64,000 nt of DNA from CAZXGD01 sp046350455 (GTDB lineage Bacteria; Planctomycetota; Phycisphaerae; Phycisphaerales; SM1A02), in the NCBI GenBank assembly GCA_046350455.1, contig JAXMAM010000013.1, forward strand, positions 1-64,000, given 5' to 3'. Of the stretch, positions 43,764 through 52,436 are shown in pieces. The position numbers and the translations under genes were made by a program. Position 1 is the stretch's first letter; each line of letters begins with the position of its first letter. The notes beneath the pieces were generated by a model. The model saw nothing but the letters and a program-made list of their open reading frames with translations, had not been told where the DNA came from and ran no database searches.

Positions 43764-44270
43764 TCAGGACGCTGTTTGCAGGATGAACGCTGGAATCCAG
43801 CCGGCACGCACATAGCGCCGCAGCGTGGCCGCTGGCAGGCGGTCAAAGCGGCGCACCACCCGCCGGCAGCCTCGCTCGCCGCAGTTGCAGCTCATGGTCC
43901 AGACGTCGTCCGCCCCCAGCAGCGTGGAGTAGTCGTGGGTGACTTCCTGGCCTGGACGGATGAGGCGCACGGCGCGCACCACCAGACGCCCCTGCTCCAG
44001 CAAGACAGCCGAATTGGGCTGGCATGAGTGATTGGCGAAGTCCGCCACGGTGCCAGCCGCCAAGGCGTACACGTCCGCGCCGCAGCGATAGGAGTTGGCC
44101 GCCTTGCGGGGCGCTGTCTCCCACAGCCGCCACAGCGCTGCGCTGGAGAGCGTGCGCCCTTCCACGCGGAATACCAGTGCTCCCGGGGCCAAGAGCCGCT
44201 TGGCCACCAGGCCGAGGCCGTTGCGTACAGGCTGAACCACAACTGAACGATTTGCCAATGGACGGCGCAT
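43764..44270 (-). CDS. SET domain protein (putative lysine methyltransferase)
   Basis: 168 residues from ATG 44270. The SET fold is clear: GLGLVAKRLLAPGALVF at the start, the pseudoknot NHSCQPNSAVLLEQG (the NHSCxPN S-adenosylmethionine/active-site motif), GQEVTHDYS with the conserved Tyr, and a post-SET-like CNCGERGCR. It is short but complete. SET proteins in bacteria are few and their targets mostly unknown. A STAS gene lies divergent to it. Confidence 0.88.
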   Translation of the reverse strand: MRRPLANRSVVVQPVRNGLGLVAKRLLAPGALVFRVEGRTLSSAALWRLWETAPRKAANSYRCGADVYALAAGTVADFANHSCQPNSAVLLEQGRLVVRAVRLIRPGQEVTHDYSTLLGADDVWTMSCNCGERGCRRVVRRFDRLPAATLRRYVRAGWIPAFILQTAS

Positions 44271-44314
44271 GCAGGGGCAGGGATGCTACGGGGTTGCGGG
44301 ACACACCGCACACC

Positions 44315-44659
44315 ATGACACAGCTGGCCATCCACATTGACATCCGCCCCGCCGCCACTGTTGTCCGGCTGGAGGGCTGGGCCGGCCTTGCCGCACAGGG
44401 GGATCTGGAGCGAGCGGTGACGCGGCTGTCAGCGGGAACCCACTCGCTGCTGGTGCTGGATCTCACGCAGCTCTTGGGGCTGTCCAGCCTGGCGGTCGGC
44501 CAGCTGGTGCAGCTGCACCGCGCTGTCACCCTGCGCGGCGGCGCGATCCGCGTAGGCGGTGCCACCGAGGATGCCCGCACTGTGCTGGTCCGGTGCCGAA
44601 TGGACCTGCTGATGCCGTTCCATGGCAGCGTGGATGAAGCCATTGCAATGCATGCTTAA
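44315..44659 (+). CDS. STAS domain protein (anti-sigma factor antagonist-like)
   Basis: 114 residues from ATG 44315. STAS core: VVRLEGWAGLAAQGDLERAV, then SLLVLDLTQLLGLSSLAVGQ (the DLTxLxxLSSLAVG loop with the candidate Ser for phosphorylation) and HRAVTLRGGAIRVGG. It should bind an anti-sigma factor or similar kinase, but no such partner gene lies in the window. No clear Shine-Dalgarno. Divergent from the SET gene. Confidence 0.85.
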   Translation: MTQLAIHIDIRPAATVVRLEGWAGLAAQGDLERAVTRLSAGTHSLLVLDLTQLLGLSSLAVGQLVQLHRAVTLRGGAIRVGGATEDARTVLVRCRMDLLMPFHGSVDEAIAMHA

Positions 44660-44808
44660 CGGACAATGCAATGTGTTCAGTGGGTGTGGTGGCCTCAGCT
44701 GATCGCAGCACACCAATGACGGGAAGTCCGATCACCCGTGGTTTCTAGCGGGTTGAGTGGTTCGCGGACGCGCCAGCCCGCGCAAACCCCCCTTTCTACG
44801 CAATTCCC

Positions 44809-44836
44809 TTGCCAACGCTTGGGGTCGGCCTACCGT
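44809..44836 (+). promoter_or_regulatory. Promoter upstream of PEP-CTERM protein gene
   Basis: TTGCCA (44809-44814), 16 nt, TACCGT (44831-44836). A leader of about 65 nt carries GGAGG seven nt before the GTG at 44909. The rest of the 44660-44908 gap shows no gene. Confidence 0.5.
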
Positions 44837-44908
44837 ATATGGGAGTGGGCGGAGGCCAAGGGCTTGTGTGAGCCGCGGTCTGCGCCCACGTGGCTTGGAG
44901 GTGAAAAG

Positions 44909-45595
44909 GTGAATACGCGATCCATTTGTATCGGAGCGCTGTGCGTGTCTGGCTGCCTCGCTGGGGCTGCCACCGCAGACGACAACGAATTTCGTTCCTG
45001 GGTGGACACCCATGGCTGGGCGACCAATTCGGTGACTTCGCTGTGGTATGGCCAGTCTGGCGTGGGCGGGTCTCTCATGGCGGCCACGCCAACCGAGTGG
45101 CGGACCACCAGCGAGGCCTACACATGGCCGATGATCGGTCCGCTGGTGAACATCGGCGAGTATGGCGGGACCGCTGGCCCTGCCACCTTCAATGGCATGT
45201 GGGGCCGTCCCGGCCCACGTCTGGACGCAGTGCTGGTCTATGCGCCCAAGTCAGACACCTGGGTGGCTGGCATGGACGTGCACAGCGAGCTGATCTCCAA
45301 CGGCATGCTGGGCGACGGCGTCACCATCTCGGTGGTGGCCAACATCAGCGGAAACGTGACCAGTCTGGGCACCATCGTGCTGGCGCACACCGCCGACGCG
45401 CGCCTGGACCACTTCAACTTCAGCGAATCCACCCTGCTTCAGGCGGGCGACACCCTGAGCGTGGTCATCGGCAACAACGGCTCGTTCCTGTACGACCACG
45501 TGAACTTCAACGCGTGGGTGACTGCGCCCGGCCCTGGCGGCCTGGCAGTGCTGGCGGGCGCCGTGGCACTGGGTGGACGGCGCCGTCGGCGCTAG
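44909..45595 (+). CDS. Secreted protein with PEP-CTERM-like sorting tail
   Basis: 228 residues from GTG 44909 with GGAGG upstream. Signal peptide (SICIGALCVSGCLAGAATA). The middle is a beta-rich domain with APKSDTWVAGMDVHSELIS. It ends in PGPGGLAVLAGAVALGG followed by RRRRR, the Pro-hydrophobic-Arg pattern of PEP-CTERM-type C-terminal sorting signals. Expected to be exported and processed by an exosortase, which is not in this window. The stop overlaps that of the convergent gene by 4 bp (CTAG). Confidence 0.82.
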   Translation: MNTRSICIGALCVSGCLAGAATADDNEFRSWVDTHGWATNSVTSLWYGQSGVGGSLMAATPTEWRTTSEAYTWPMIGPLVNIGEYGGTAGPATFNGMWGRPGPRLDAVLVYAPKSDTWVAGMDVHSELISNGMLGDGVTISVVANISGNVTSLGTIVLAHTADARLDHFNFSESTLLQAGDTLSVVIGNNGSFLYDHVNFNAWVTAPGPGGLAVLAGAVALGGRRRRR

Positions 45596-46335
45596 TTCAC
45601 GGGCTCAAAGTCGTAGTTGTGCACCTGCAGCACCACTTTCTTCGCCGGCACGTCAATCTCGGCCATCGAGAGGTAGGTCAGCCCCGTGGCGCTGGTCTTG
45701 TAGGTGGCGGTCATGGTGGCTGGCACACCGTCATACACCGTTGAGACCTCCACCTTCTGGAAGGCCATGGTGGCGCGGTTGACCCACACCGTCAGCGAGT
45801 CGCCGGTCTGAACCACGTTGGTGCCCACCAACTTGAGGAGTGCTGCGCCGTCCGGGGAGGTGGCGCTTCCCACCGCAGCCCCAGCGATGAACTGATCCAT
45901 GGAGGGTGCGCTGGCCATGGTGTACTTGTCCAGCAGGTCGTGCAGACCGTGCAGAAACTTCTCCACCTGCTGCAGCTGTCCCTCTGCAATGGCCTTGCGC
46001 AGGAACCCTATGGGCATGTTGGACGTCTGGTTGTTGAGGACTGTTCGCTGGATGGCGCCAGCTGGGGTGTACCGAAGCTGCTCCACGCGAATGTCCTTCT
46101 GCTTGCCATCCATGCTGATCTCGGAGCGGCTGTCCCACTGGTACTGCTTGAGCTTGGCAGCGTTGGCCTGCCGCGCGGCCACAATCTGTCCTGCCAGCCC
46201 ACCTGTGGAAGGCGGGGTGGCCTGCTGCGGCACGGTGCTGGGCGCAGAGGGTGGCGGCGGTGCTGCCTGCGCGCCGGCCAGCGCGGCTACCACAGCAGAG
46301 GCGAACAAGAACGATGCAAGGGTGATGCGGGTCAT
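45592..46335 (-). CDS. Exported hypothetical protein, partner of the next gene
   Basis: 247 residues from ATG 46335. Signal peptide (LASFLFASAVVAALAGAQAA), Pro-rich linker, then a mixed domain with QYQWDSRSEISMDGKQKDIRV, TPAGAIQRTVLNNQT, DSLTVWVNRATMAFQKVEV and ending VVLQVHNYDFEPVN. I recall this protein as a recurring neighbour of the 'YTPGY'-type family in other genomes, with no known role. It lies 99 bp downstream of the large gene at 46435-48798, in the same direction, so the two are likely co-expressed. Confidence 0.72.
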   Translation of the reverse strand: MTRITLASFLFASAVVAALAGAQAAPPPPSAPSTVPQQATPPSTGGLAGQIVAARQANAAKLKQYQWDSRSEISMDGKQKDIRVEQLRYTPAGAIQRTVLNNQTSNMPIGFLRKAIAEGQLQQVEKFLHGLHDLLDKYTMASAPSMDQFIAGAAVGSATSPDGAALLKLVGTNVVQTGDSLTVWVNRATMAFQKVEVSTVYDGVPATMTATYKTSATGLTYLSMAEIDVPAKKVVLQVHNYDFEPVN

Positions 46336-46434
46336 GAGTCGTGCCTTGGGTGTTCAGTGCGTTGGCACTGATGGGAAGGTGGTTTGATGATGGTGATGCG
46401 TCAGAGAATCGATCGTGTCGAGTGGCGGAACGTG

Positions 46435-48798
46435 CTAGCGGCGGAAGCCTCCGCCGCCGAACGAACGGCCGCCGCCGCCAGAACGGCCGCCCCAGCCGCC
46501 ACCACCGCCCCAACCGCCGTTCGAACGGCCGCTTCCGCCCCAGCCGCCGCCGCCGTTTGAGCGGTCGCCGTTCCATCCAGACGAGCCGCCGTTGCCGTAG
46601 TTGCGGCTCCATGCGTCCTTGTTGAGGCTGGACGTGTTGTCGTGATCAGCCCACGAGCTGCTGCTGGCGTTTGAACCTGAGGGCTTCTGCACCTGGTTCC
46701 AGCTGCCGTTGTCGTACTTTTCCCAGCCGTCGCCGGTGTTCTTGTAGACGTTGCCGTCATGGCCGGCGTAGTAGCCGTCGCTGGTCTTGGCCACGGTGGA
46801 GTCTGTGGCGTTGCTGTGCGCGCCCTCAGCCCACTGGCCCTTGGAGTTCTCTGCGTAGCCAACGCCGCCAGCCGCAGTGGACTCATGCCCGGCCTGCGCC
46901 CACTTGTTGCCCTGCTGCACGTAGCTGTTCCCCCACGACTGGTAGCCGTTGGTGCCGCCTGTGTGCTGCGCGTAGGTGTTGGTCCACGGGTTGTACGCCT
47001 GGCCGCCCCACCGGCCCTGGTTGCCGCTGTAGGCAGCGCCGCCGCGGTAGTAGTTGCCAGTGGCTGGGTTGTACCCGGCCTCCCAGCCAGCGCCCCCGTA
47101 GGGGCCGTAGTGCGCATAGCCGGCAGAGCAGTAGCCGCAGTACCCGTAGTGGTAGTACGGCGCGCAGCCGTACGAGTAGTAGCACGGGCAGCAGCAACAG
47201 CAGTTGTTGGCCAGCACAGCGCCCACCGCCATGCCGGCGCCGAACATCAGCGCGCCGGTGGCTGCCACGTATGCACCGCTGTAGCCGCTGGTGTAGCCCA
47301 CTGTCACCGTGGTGGGCGTGGCGCCGTAGACATACACATAGGTGCAGTTGTAGAGCGGGCAGGATGGCGGAATGGTGTAGATGACCTGCGGAACCGACGT
47401 GCACACCACCCATGGGCCAGTGGCCGTGGGCGCCTGGAACCACATGCCCTGGTAGCAGCAGTAGTACGTGCCGTTCACGTCAATCACCGAGTACGCCGAG
47501 TTGTTGGCGTACGTCATGGTGGTGCCCTCGATGGGCACGAACTTGGGTGGTCCGTTGTAGGTTGGCGTGACGGTGGTGCCTTCGATCTTGATGGTTGACT
47601 TGTGCGGCACCTGCGCCAGGAACACCGCGTCATCTGCCTCCACCGTGCCAGGCACCGAGGCCAGCACAAAGCTCATGGGGCTGTCTGCTGGAATCTTGGA
47701 GAACTCAGCAGGCAGGCTGGCGGAGGCTGCAGTCCACGGACCCGTGATGTTGGGTGCGCTGAACCAGCGCCCTGCCACCAGGTAGTAGAAGAGCGAGGTG
47801 CGGGCATCCCAGAACACCGGCGTGGCTGGATTGTTCACGTACATCAGCGAGGTGCCCGGAATGGGCGAGTACGTCGGCAGGCCCTGCGTGACGATCAGCT
47901 CGGCTGGCACCGTGCTGGTGACCACCGTGGGCGGCTGCTGCACGGGCTGCGCCGGAATGTTCTTCACCACATCCGTCCACTGCCCGTCTGTTGGCAGCGA
48001 GAGGAACTCACCCGGCAGCTGCGTGACTGGAACCCACGGACCCTTGAGCGGATCTGGCGCTGTCATCCAGCCTGTGCCCAGCATGAGGTAGTACTGCTGG
48101 TTGGCGCCGTCCATCAGCACCACCCAGTTGGTGTTGACGGCCCACATGAGCTGCGTGTCGGGAATGGGCTGGAACGATGGCTGCCCCATGAAGATCACCA
48201 GCACAGCTGGCGTGGAGCTGTAGTAGATGGGCGGGGGCTGCAGGTTGAGCGGCACGCTGGCTGGCTTGGCGGCGTTGTTATGCATGTAGGCCATGACGCG
48301 CTGCAGGGCCACATGCACCACAGGCTGGTTGGGCAGCATGTCAAGCACCAGGGCCTTCATGGCTGCTGCGTTGGCGTCCTGCTGGCCTGGGAAGTTCATC
48401 TCGGTGACCTTCAGGTTGGTGATGGCCACGTCGGTGTTGTTCTCATCCACGCTGGTGTTGCCCTGCGCAGCCAGCACGCCCCAGCACGGCGTGGTAGTGC
48501 CGGCAAGCGTCACCTCCACTGCGCAGCGGAAGACGATGACATCGTGGTCCTTCCAGGAGTCCACCTGGGGCTGGTGGATGACCAGCGAAGCGCCGTTCTT
48601 GGTGAACGTGCGCGGCCAGCCCGGATCCTTGGACTGCATGCCTGGTTCAGCGGCTCCTTGGACACCAGGAGAAGCGCTGCCCTGGACCCCTGGCCCGCTG
48701 GGTGCAGCGCCCTGCTGGGGGCCGCCAGAGGCTGTGGCCATGGTGAGCGTGAAGCACAGGACGGCAGCAAGCGCGGAGAGGATCGTGGAGGTGCGCAT
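46435..48798 (-). CDS. Large exported protein with YTxGY and Cys/Tyr/Gly-rich segments
   Basis: 787 residues from ATG 48798. Signal peptide (TILSALAAVLCFTLTMATAS). The N-terminal two thirds hold three copies of a ~80-residue unit built on LIVTQGLPTYSPIPGTSLMY, WDARTSLFYYLVAGRWF and GPW. Next come VYVYGATPTTVTVGYTSGYS, a small hydrophobic patch (GALMFGAGMAVGAVLA) and a striking Cys run (NNCCCCCPCYYSYGCAPYY). The C terminus is Gly/Ser/Trp-rich and ends in FGGGGFRR. The family is often left as hypothetical or 'autotransporter' in other genomes. Likely at the cell envelope; function unknown. Confidence 0.75.
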   Translation of the reverse strand: MRTSTILSALAAVLCFTLTMATASGGPQQGAAPSGPGVQGSASPGVQGAAEPGMQSKDPGWPRTFTKNGASLVIHQPQVDSWKDHDVIVFRCAVEVTLAGTTTPCWGVLAAQGNTSVDENNTDVAITNLKVTEMNFPGQQDANAAAMKALVLDMLPNQPVVHVALQRVMAYMHNNAAKPASVPLNLQPPPIYYSSTPAVLVIFMGQPSFQPIPDTQLMWAVNTNWVVLMDGANQQYYLMLGTGWMTAPDPLKGPWVPVTQLPGEFLSLPTDGQWTDVVKNIPAQPVQQPPTVVTSTVPAELIVTQGLPTYSPIPGTSLMYVNNPATPVFWDARTSLFYYLVAGRWFSAPNITGPWTAASASLPAEFSKIPADSPMSFVLASVPGTVEADDAVFLAQVPHKSTIKIEGTTVTPTYNGPPKFVPIEGTTMTYANNSAYSVIDVNGTYYCCYQGMWFQAPTATGPWVVCTSVPQVIYTIPPSCPLYNCTYVYVYGATPTTVTVGYTSGYSGAYVAATGALMFGAGMAVGAVLANNCCCCCPCYYSYGCAPYYHYGYCGYCSAGYAHYGPYGGAGWEAGYNPATGNYYRGGAAYSGNQGRWGGQAYNPWTNTYAQHTGGTNGYQSWGNSYVQQGNKWAQAGHESTAAGGVGYAENSKGQWAEGAHSNATDSTVAKTSDGYYAGHDGNVYKNTGDGWEKYDNGSWNQVQKPSGSNASSSSWADHDNTSSLNKDAWSRNYGNGGSSGWNGDRSNGGGGWGGSGRSNGGWGGGGGWGGRSGGGGRSFGGGGFRR

Positions 48799-48916
48799 GG
48801 GAGTTCACCGGGTTGGAGGCAGCGCGGAACTCCGCGCGCCGGATCCTCACCAGTGTACGCCCGCTGAACCATGCTCCGTGGCAGCGGTTCGCCTGAACGG
48901 GCGCTGTGTGGCGCTG

Positions 48917-51673
48917 CTACTTCGCCGCCTGACGCGTCACGATGGGCACGTATCCATACTCCATTCCCTTGGGCGGCGTGACGATCAGCGCTGGATCCAG
49001 ACTTGCAAGCGTGCCTACCTCAGGCGGCGGCAGATACTGCCGCTCCTTGGTCCAGTTCTGGTGGATCAGCTCCACGCGCTTCTGAAGCGCCTGGCGCTCC
49101 TCTGGCGTGAGATCCGCGCTGCGGATCGCAGGCTGGTCTGCAAAGCGATACCAGCAGTAGGTGACCACGCTCCCGTCGCCCAGCGTGACTTCAAATGGGC
49201 CCGCTGCTGGCCCGGGATTCCTCCACACGCTGTCTGGCTGATTGGGAGTGGTGTATGGCTCAGGTGATGGGCTCCGCCGCTGTGGAAACTCCACGCGCGC
49301 GAGGCCAGTCTCTGCAGGCACTTGGTCCGGTGGCACCGCCACCCAGCGCGCGTCGCCGTTGGCCGCGCGGTCCAGGCGGAAGTACTCAGGCAACGTGATG
49401 GTGCTGCCGTTCCGTGCCACAGCATCGCTTGACCAGGAATAGGCGTAGGTGCGCTCGTCGAGCGCCTTGGGCGTGGCAAAGTCGCTCCACGCCACCGGAG
49501 GCTTCTGCTCCTTCCTCCTGCGTGGCGCGCCGAGCCCGCCAGGCAGCGCGATCTGCCACGTGGCGCCGCCCCCGCTCTTGAACGCATGCACGGCAGACGC
49601 GCGCGGATCAATCTGGCCAGAGGCCAATGGGCCTCCAGCAAACCACGCAGCCACGCTGTCCCACAAGGCGGCCCGGCTGTACGCAGCGCTGCGGTGGATG
49701 AGCGGCGCGTCACCCGCTGGACCAGCGGGGAACTGCGTGGGCGCCACGCGGGCGTAGCGGACACCCTTGGAGTCGGTGGCCACGAACGCAGGCACGTGCT
49801 GCGTCTCCATCTGCACAGCGCGATTGGCATCCGAGGGGCGCGAGTCCAGGAACATTCCCGCAAGCTCAGGCCGGTTGACGGTGGGCTTGGACCAGAACTC
49901 TGGCAGGAAGAAGGCCACAGGCCCCTTGAAGTTGCTGGTGTTGAGGAAGAGCGTCCACGATTGATCGCCAGTCGGAATGGGCTTGCCAGCGGTGGTTGCC
50001 CGCGCAGGGATCAGCGGCAATGGCAGGTAGCCGTAGCCAAAGAGCTCTCCTGCGGTGCCCTGCCGCAGGTTGAGTCCATCTGGTGGCCACAGCAACCAGG
50101 GGCTGAGCTGCGCGATGGCATAGTGGCCAGCAGGGTGGCTCCAATCGCGGCCCTTGCCAGCGCCGGGCCCGTTGGCCCATTCGCAGAACTCAAGCGCCAC
50201 GCCACCCATGATGAACTTGGGTGTCTCGGTTGCAAAGCGAGTGTCGCGCCACCAGCCAAGGCCACCCTCGATGTCCGAGTAGATGTTCTTGGGCGCGGGT
50301 TCATCATGGCGGGCGAACATCCAGGTGCCGAACAATCCGCTCTGGAACTCCTCGCCGGGATAGCGCTGCTGCAGCGGCCATGCTGCCACGTACATGGAGA
50401 ATCCAGCGCCAAACTGCTGATCCACCCGTTCATGCGGCACCAGCAAGTAGCCGGCCATCTCTGTGGCCTGCGGTGCAACCACGGGACTGGCTGCGGCGCG
50501 CTGCGGGGCCTGCTCACGCGGACCGGGCGCGAGCGCGTCTGCGAATGCACAGCCGATTGGCGCCATGATCTTGGCAGCGCCCAGGTAGTGGTAGGCGCCG
50601 TTGGACACGCCTGCCTTCAGCCGCTGCGCCTCCTGGGGCGACAAGTCCTTGGCTCGCTCGGCGCGTTGATGGAGCGCGTCCAGCTGGTCGTCCCAGAAGG
50701 GCGCGGTCTCCACCGACATCACGTTGCCCTTGAACTCCTCCAGCAGCGCTGGCGCGCGCTGCGCACGCCGAAAGTTCATCATCGGCGCAGTGGTGTCGCC
50801 CTTCATCCCATCAATCCCCATCACGCCAATGACCACTGGCAGCTGCGGCGCGCTCAGGTCCTTGCGCACGTCGCGAATGAGGTCCGCCAGCAGCGAGGCA
50901 TACAGGTCGTAGCCGCCTGGCTTGTCCTGATCGGGATACACGCCGGAATCCACGTAGTCGTTGAAGCCCTGGAACCAGACGAATCCAGCAAGCTCATAGC
51001 CCTGCGCTAGGTCATAGCTGGGCACGACGCGCTTGATGTCCTTGAGCACGGCCTGCACATGCTCGACCATGGCGCGGTAGTAGACGCCGGTCGCTTCGAG
51101 CTTCTCGCGCTTCAGCTTCTCCACGTCTTCGCCGCGCTTGGCGTGCTGCGCCAGCGCGCGTTCAGACCACACAAACGGCCCTGCGCTGGGTGGGCGGAAG
51201 TCAGTGTGCAGGCTGCGGCCGCCCCACGCTGTCTTGATGAGCAGGATGGGCTCGTGCAACCGCTGCTCCAGGGTCAGCCCAAAGGTGAACTCTGGACCGA
51301 TCTTCCCTTCAGGCGCGCCAAATCCAGCGGTGAGCAGGCCCACTCTCTCGTTGCGATCCGTGTACGCGTCGCCCAGGCAGCCAACCGAGCTGATCCACAC
51401 GCGGTCGCAGACCTTGGGCGTGCCGTCCGGCGCGCGCATGAGCGCCAGGAGCGGCGCGGTCTTGGGGTCGTCCGCCAGCGAGCCAAAGGTCTGGATGCTG
51501 GCGTGCCCCTGCATGTTGGACTGGCCGGCAAGGATGTAGACCTTGAGCGGGCCAGGCCCGTGCGGCGCAGCAGCGGGAGCGGAACCGCTGGCGTGCGATC
51601 CACACGCCAGCGCAACGATCATGGCGACCAGTGGAGCTGCAAGCGCTCTGAAAGACTGGAGGTGTGTGGGCAT
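48917..51673 (-). CDS. Large exported sialate O-acetylesterase (SASA)-like protein
   Basis: 918 residues from ATG 51673, GGAG upstream. Signal peptide (RALAAPLVAMIVALACGSHA). The SASA/GDSL-like hydrolase domain covers ~40-390: VYILAGQSNMQGHA (nucleophile Ser in GQSNM), ELAGFVWFQGFNDYV, and a late His region (NGAYHYLGAA). A second part (~390-730, DEPAPKNIYSDIEGGLGWW, FLPEFWSKPTVNRPEL) and a third (~730-910) have no recognised fold. SASA domains deacetylate sialic acid or xylan-like substrates. Long for the family, so it is probably multidomain. Confidence 0.82.
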   Translation of the reverse strand: MPTHLQSFRALAAPLVAMIVALACGSHASGSAPAAAPHGPGPLKVYILAGQSNMQGHASIQTFGSLADDPKTAPLLALMRAPDGTPKVCDRVWISSVGCLGDAYTDRNERVGLLTAGFGAPEGKIGPEFTFGLTLEQRLHEPILLIKTAWGGRSLHTDFRPPSAGPFVWSERALAQHAKRGEDVEKLKREKLEATGVYYRAMVEHVQAVLKDIKRVVPSYDLAQGYELAGFVWFQGFNDYVDSGVYPDQDKPGGYDLYASLLADLIRDVRKDLSAPQLPVVIGVMGIDGMKGDTTAPMMNFRRAQRAPALLEEFKGNVMSVETAPFWDDQLDALHQRAERAKDLSPQEAQRLKAGVSNGAYHYLGAAKIMAPIGCAFADALAPGPREQAPQRAAASPVVAPQATEMAGYLLVPHERVDQQFGAGFSMYVAAWPLQQRYPGEEFQSGLFGTWMFARHDEPAPKNIYSDIEGGLGWWRDTRFATETPKFIMGGVALEFCEWANGPGAGKGRDWSHPAGHYAIAQLSPWLLWPPDGLNLRQGTAGELFGYGYLPLPLIPARATTAGKPIPTGDQSWTLFLNTSNFKGPVAFFLPEFWSKPTVNRPELAGMFLDSRPSDANRAVQMETQHVPAFVATDSKGVRYARVAPTQFPAGPAGDAPLIHRSAAYSRAALWDSVAAWFAGGPLASGQIDPRASAVHAFKSGGGATWQIALPGGLGAPRRRKEQKPPVAWSDFATPKALDERTYAYSWSSDAVARNGSTITLPEYFRLDRAANGDARWVAVPPDQVPAETGLARVEFPQRRSPSPEPYTTPNQPDSVWRNPGPAAGPFEVTLGDGSVVTYCWYRFADQPAIRSADLTPEERQALQKRVELIHQNWTKERQYLPPPEVGTLASLDPALIVTPPKGMEYGYVPIVTRQAAK

Positions 51674-51736
51674 GTGCTCCGACCGCAGCAGGATGAACGC
51701 TCCCGACCCCGTGCAAGGCGAACGCGTGGCGCGCTG

Positions 51737-52378
51737 CTACCTGCGCCGACGACCGCCACGGGCCAGGAACCCGCCCAGCAGCGCTGCGGCCGCGCCTGGC
51801 GCTGGCACCTGCACCACCTGCAGTCCGCCAAAGGCGCCCAGCGCGCCGTCCACCGAGTGCACGGTGATGATGATGTCCTGCCCCTGCGCGATATTCACGT
51901 TGTAGGCCAGGTAGGTGACGCCCGCCACGTGCCCGCCCGGCCACGCGCCGCCCACTGTCTGGAACCCAGTGTTGTTGACGTTGTAGCCCGTGGGGAGGTT
52001 GGAGACGGTCCAGGAGTACAGGTACACGCTGTAGCTGCCTGCAGCCAGGCCAGAGAGCGTGTAGGTCTCCATGAAGGGCACCACCATGCCGTCGTCCATC
52101 AGCGCTTCGTCGTCGCCAAAGGTGCCGGGATCGTTGAAGCCACCCAGGATGCCGCCAGTGCCAGTCAGGCTCACGCTGGTGGAGTTGCCACCCAAATCCT
52201 GAAGGTTGTTCAGCGTTCCGCCTGTGTAGACATTCCAGACGCCGGCCTGGTTGGCGGCGGCACCATAGGCGCTGCTGGGCGCAGGAGTTGCGTTCCCAAT
52301 GTCAATGTTGAACGACTGCGCAGCGGCGCTGGCGCAGAGCGCAGCAGAAGCCACAAGGGGGCCGAGGGTCAGACGCAT
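51737..52378 (-). CDS. Secreted protein with PEP-CTERM-like sorting tail
   Basis: 213 residues from ATG 52378 (GGAG six nt upstream); an open frame continues upstream but is antisense to the next gene. Signal peptide (LGPLVASAALCASAAAQ). Beta-rich domain with LSGLAAGSYSVYLYSWTVS and GFQTVGGAWPGGHVAGVTY. Ends VPAPGAAAALLGGFLARGG then RRRR, the PEP-CTERM pattern (VPAPG). Expected to be surface-sorted. Confidence 0.83.
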   Translation of the reverse strand: MRLTLGPLVASAALCASAAAQSFNIDIGNATPAPSSAYGAAANQAGVWNVYTGGTLNNLQDLGGNSTSVSLTGTGGILGGFNDPGTFGDDEALMDDGMVVPFMETYTLSGLAAGSYSVYLYSWTVSNLPTGYNVNNTGFQTVGGAWPGGHVAGVTYLAYNVNIAQGQDIIITVHSVDGALGAFGGLQVVQVPAPGAAAALLGGFLARGGRRRR

Positions 52379-52436
52379 GGGATGCTCCAGAAAAGGGGGA
52401 AAGGGGAAGAGGCTCTGGCGCTGTAAAATGTAGCCC

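Noticed and set aside
47641..47660. Third copy of the REP-like element
   Set aside because: Only GTGCCAGGCACC matches, inside a coding region (VPGT codons); the rest of the 32-bp dyad is missing.
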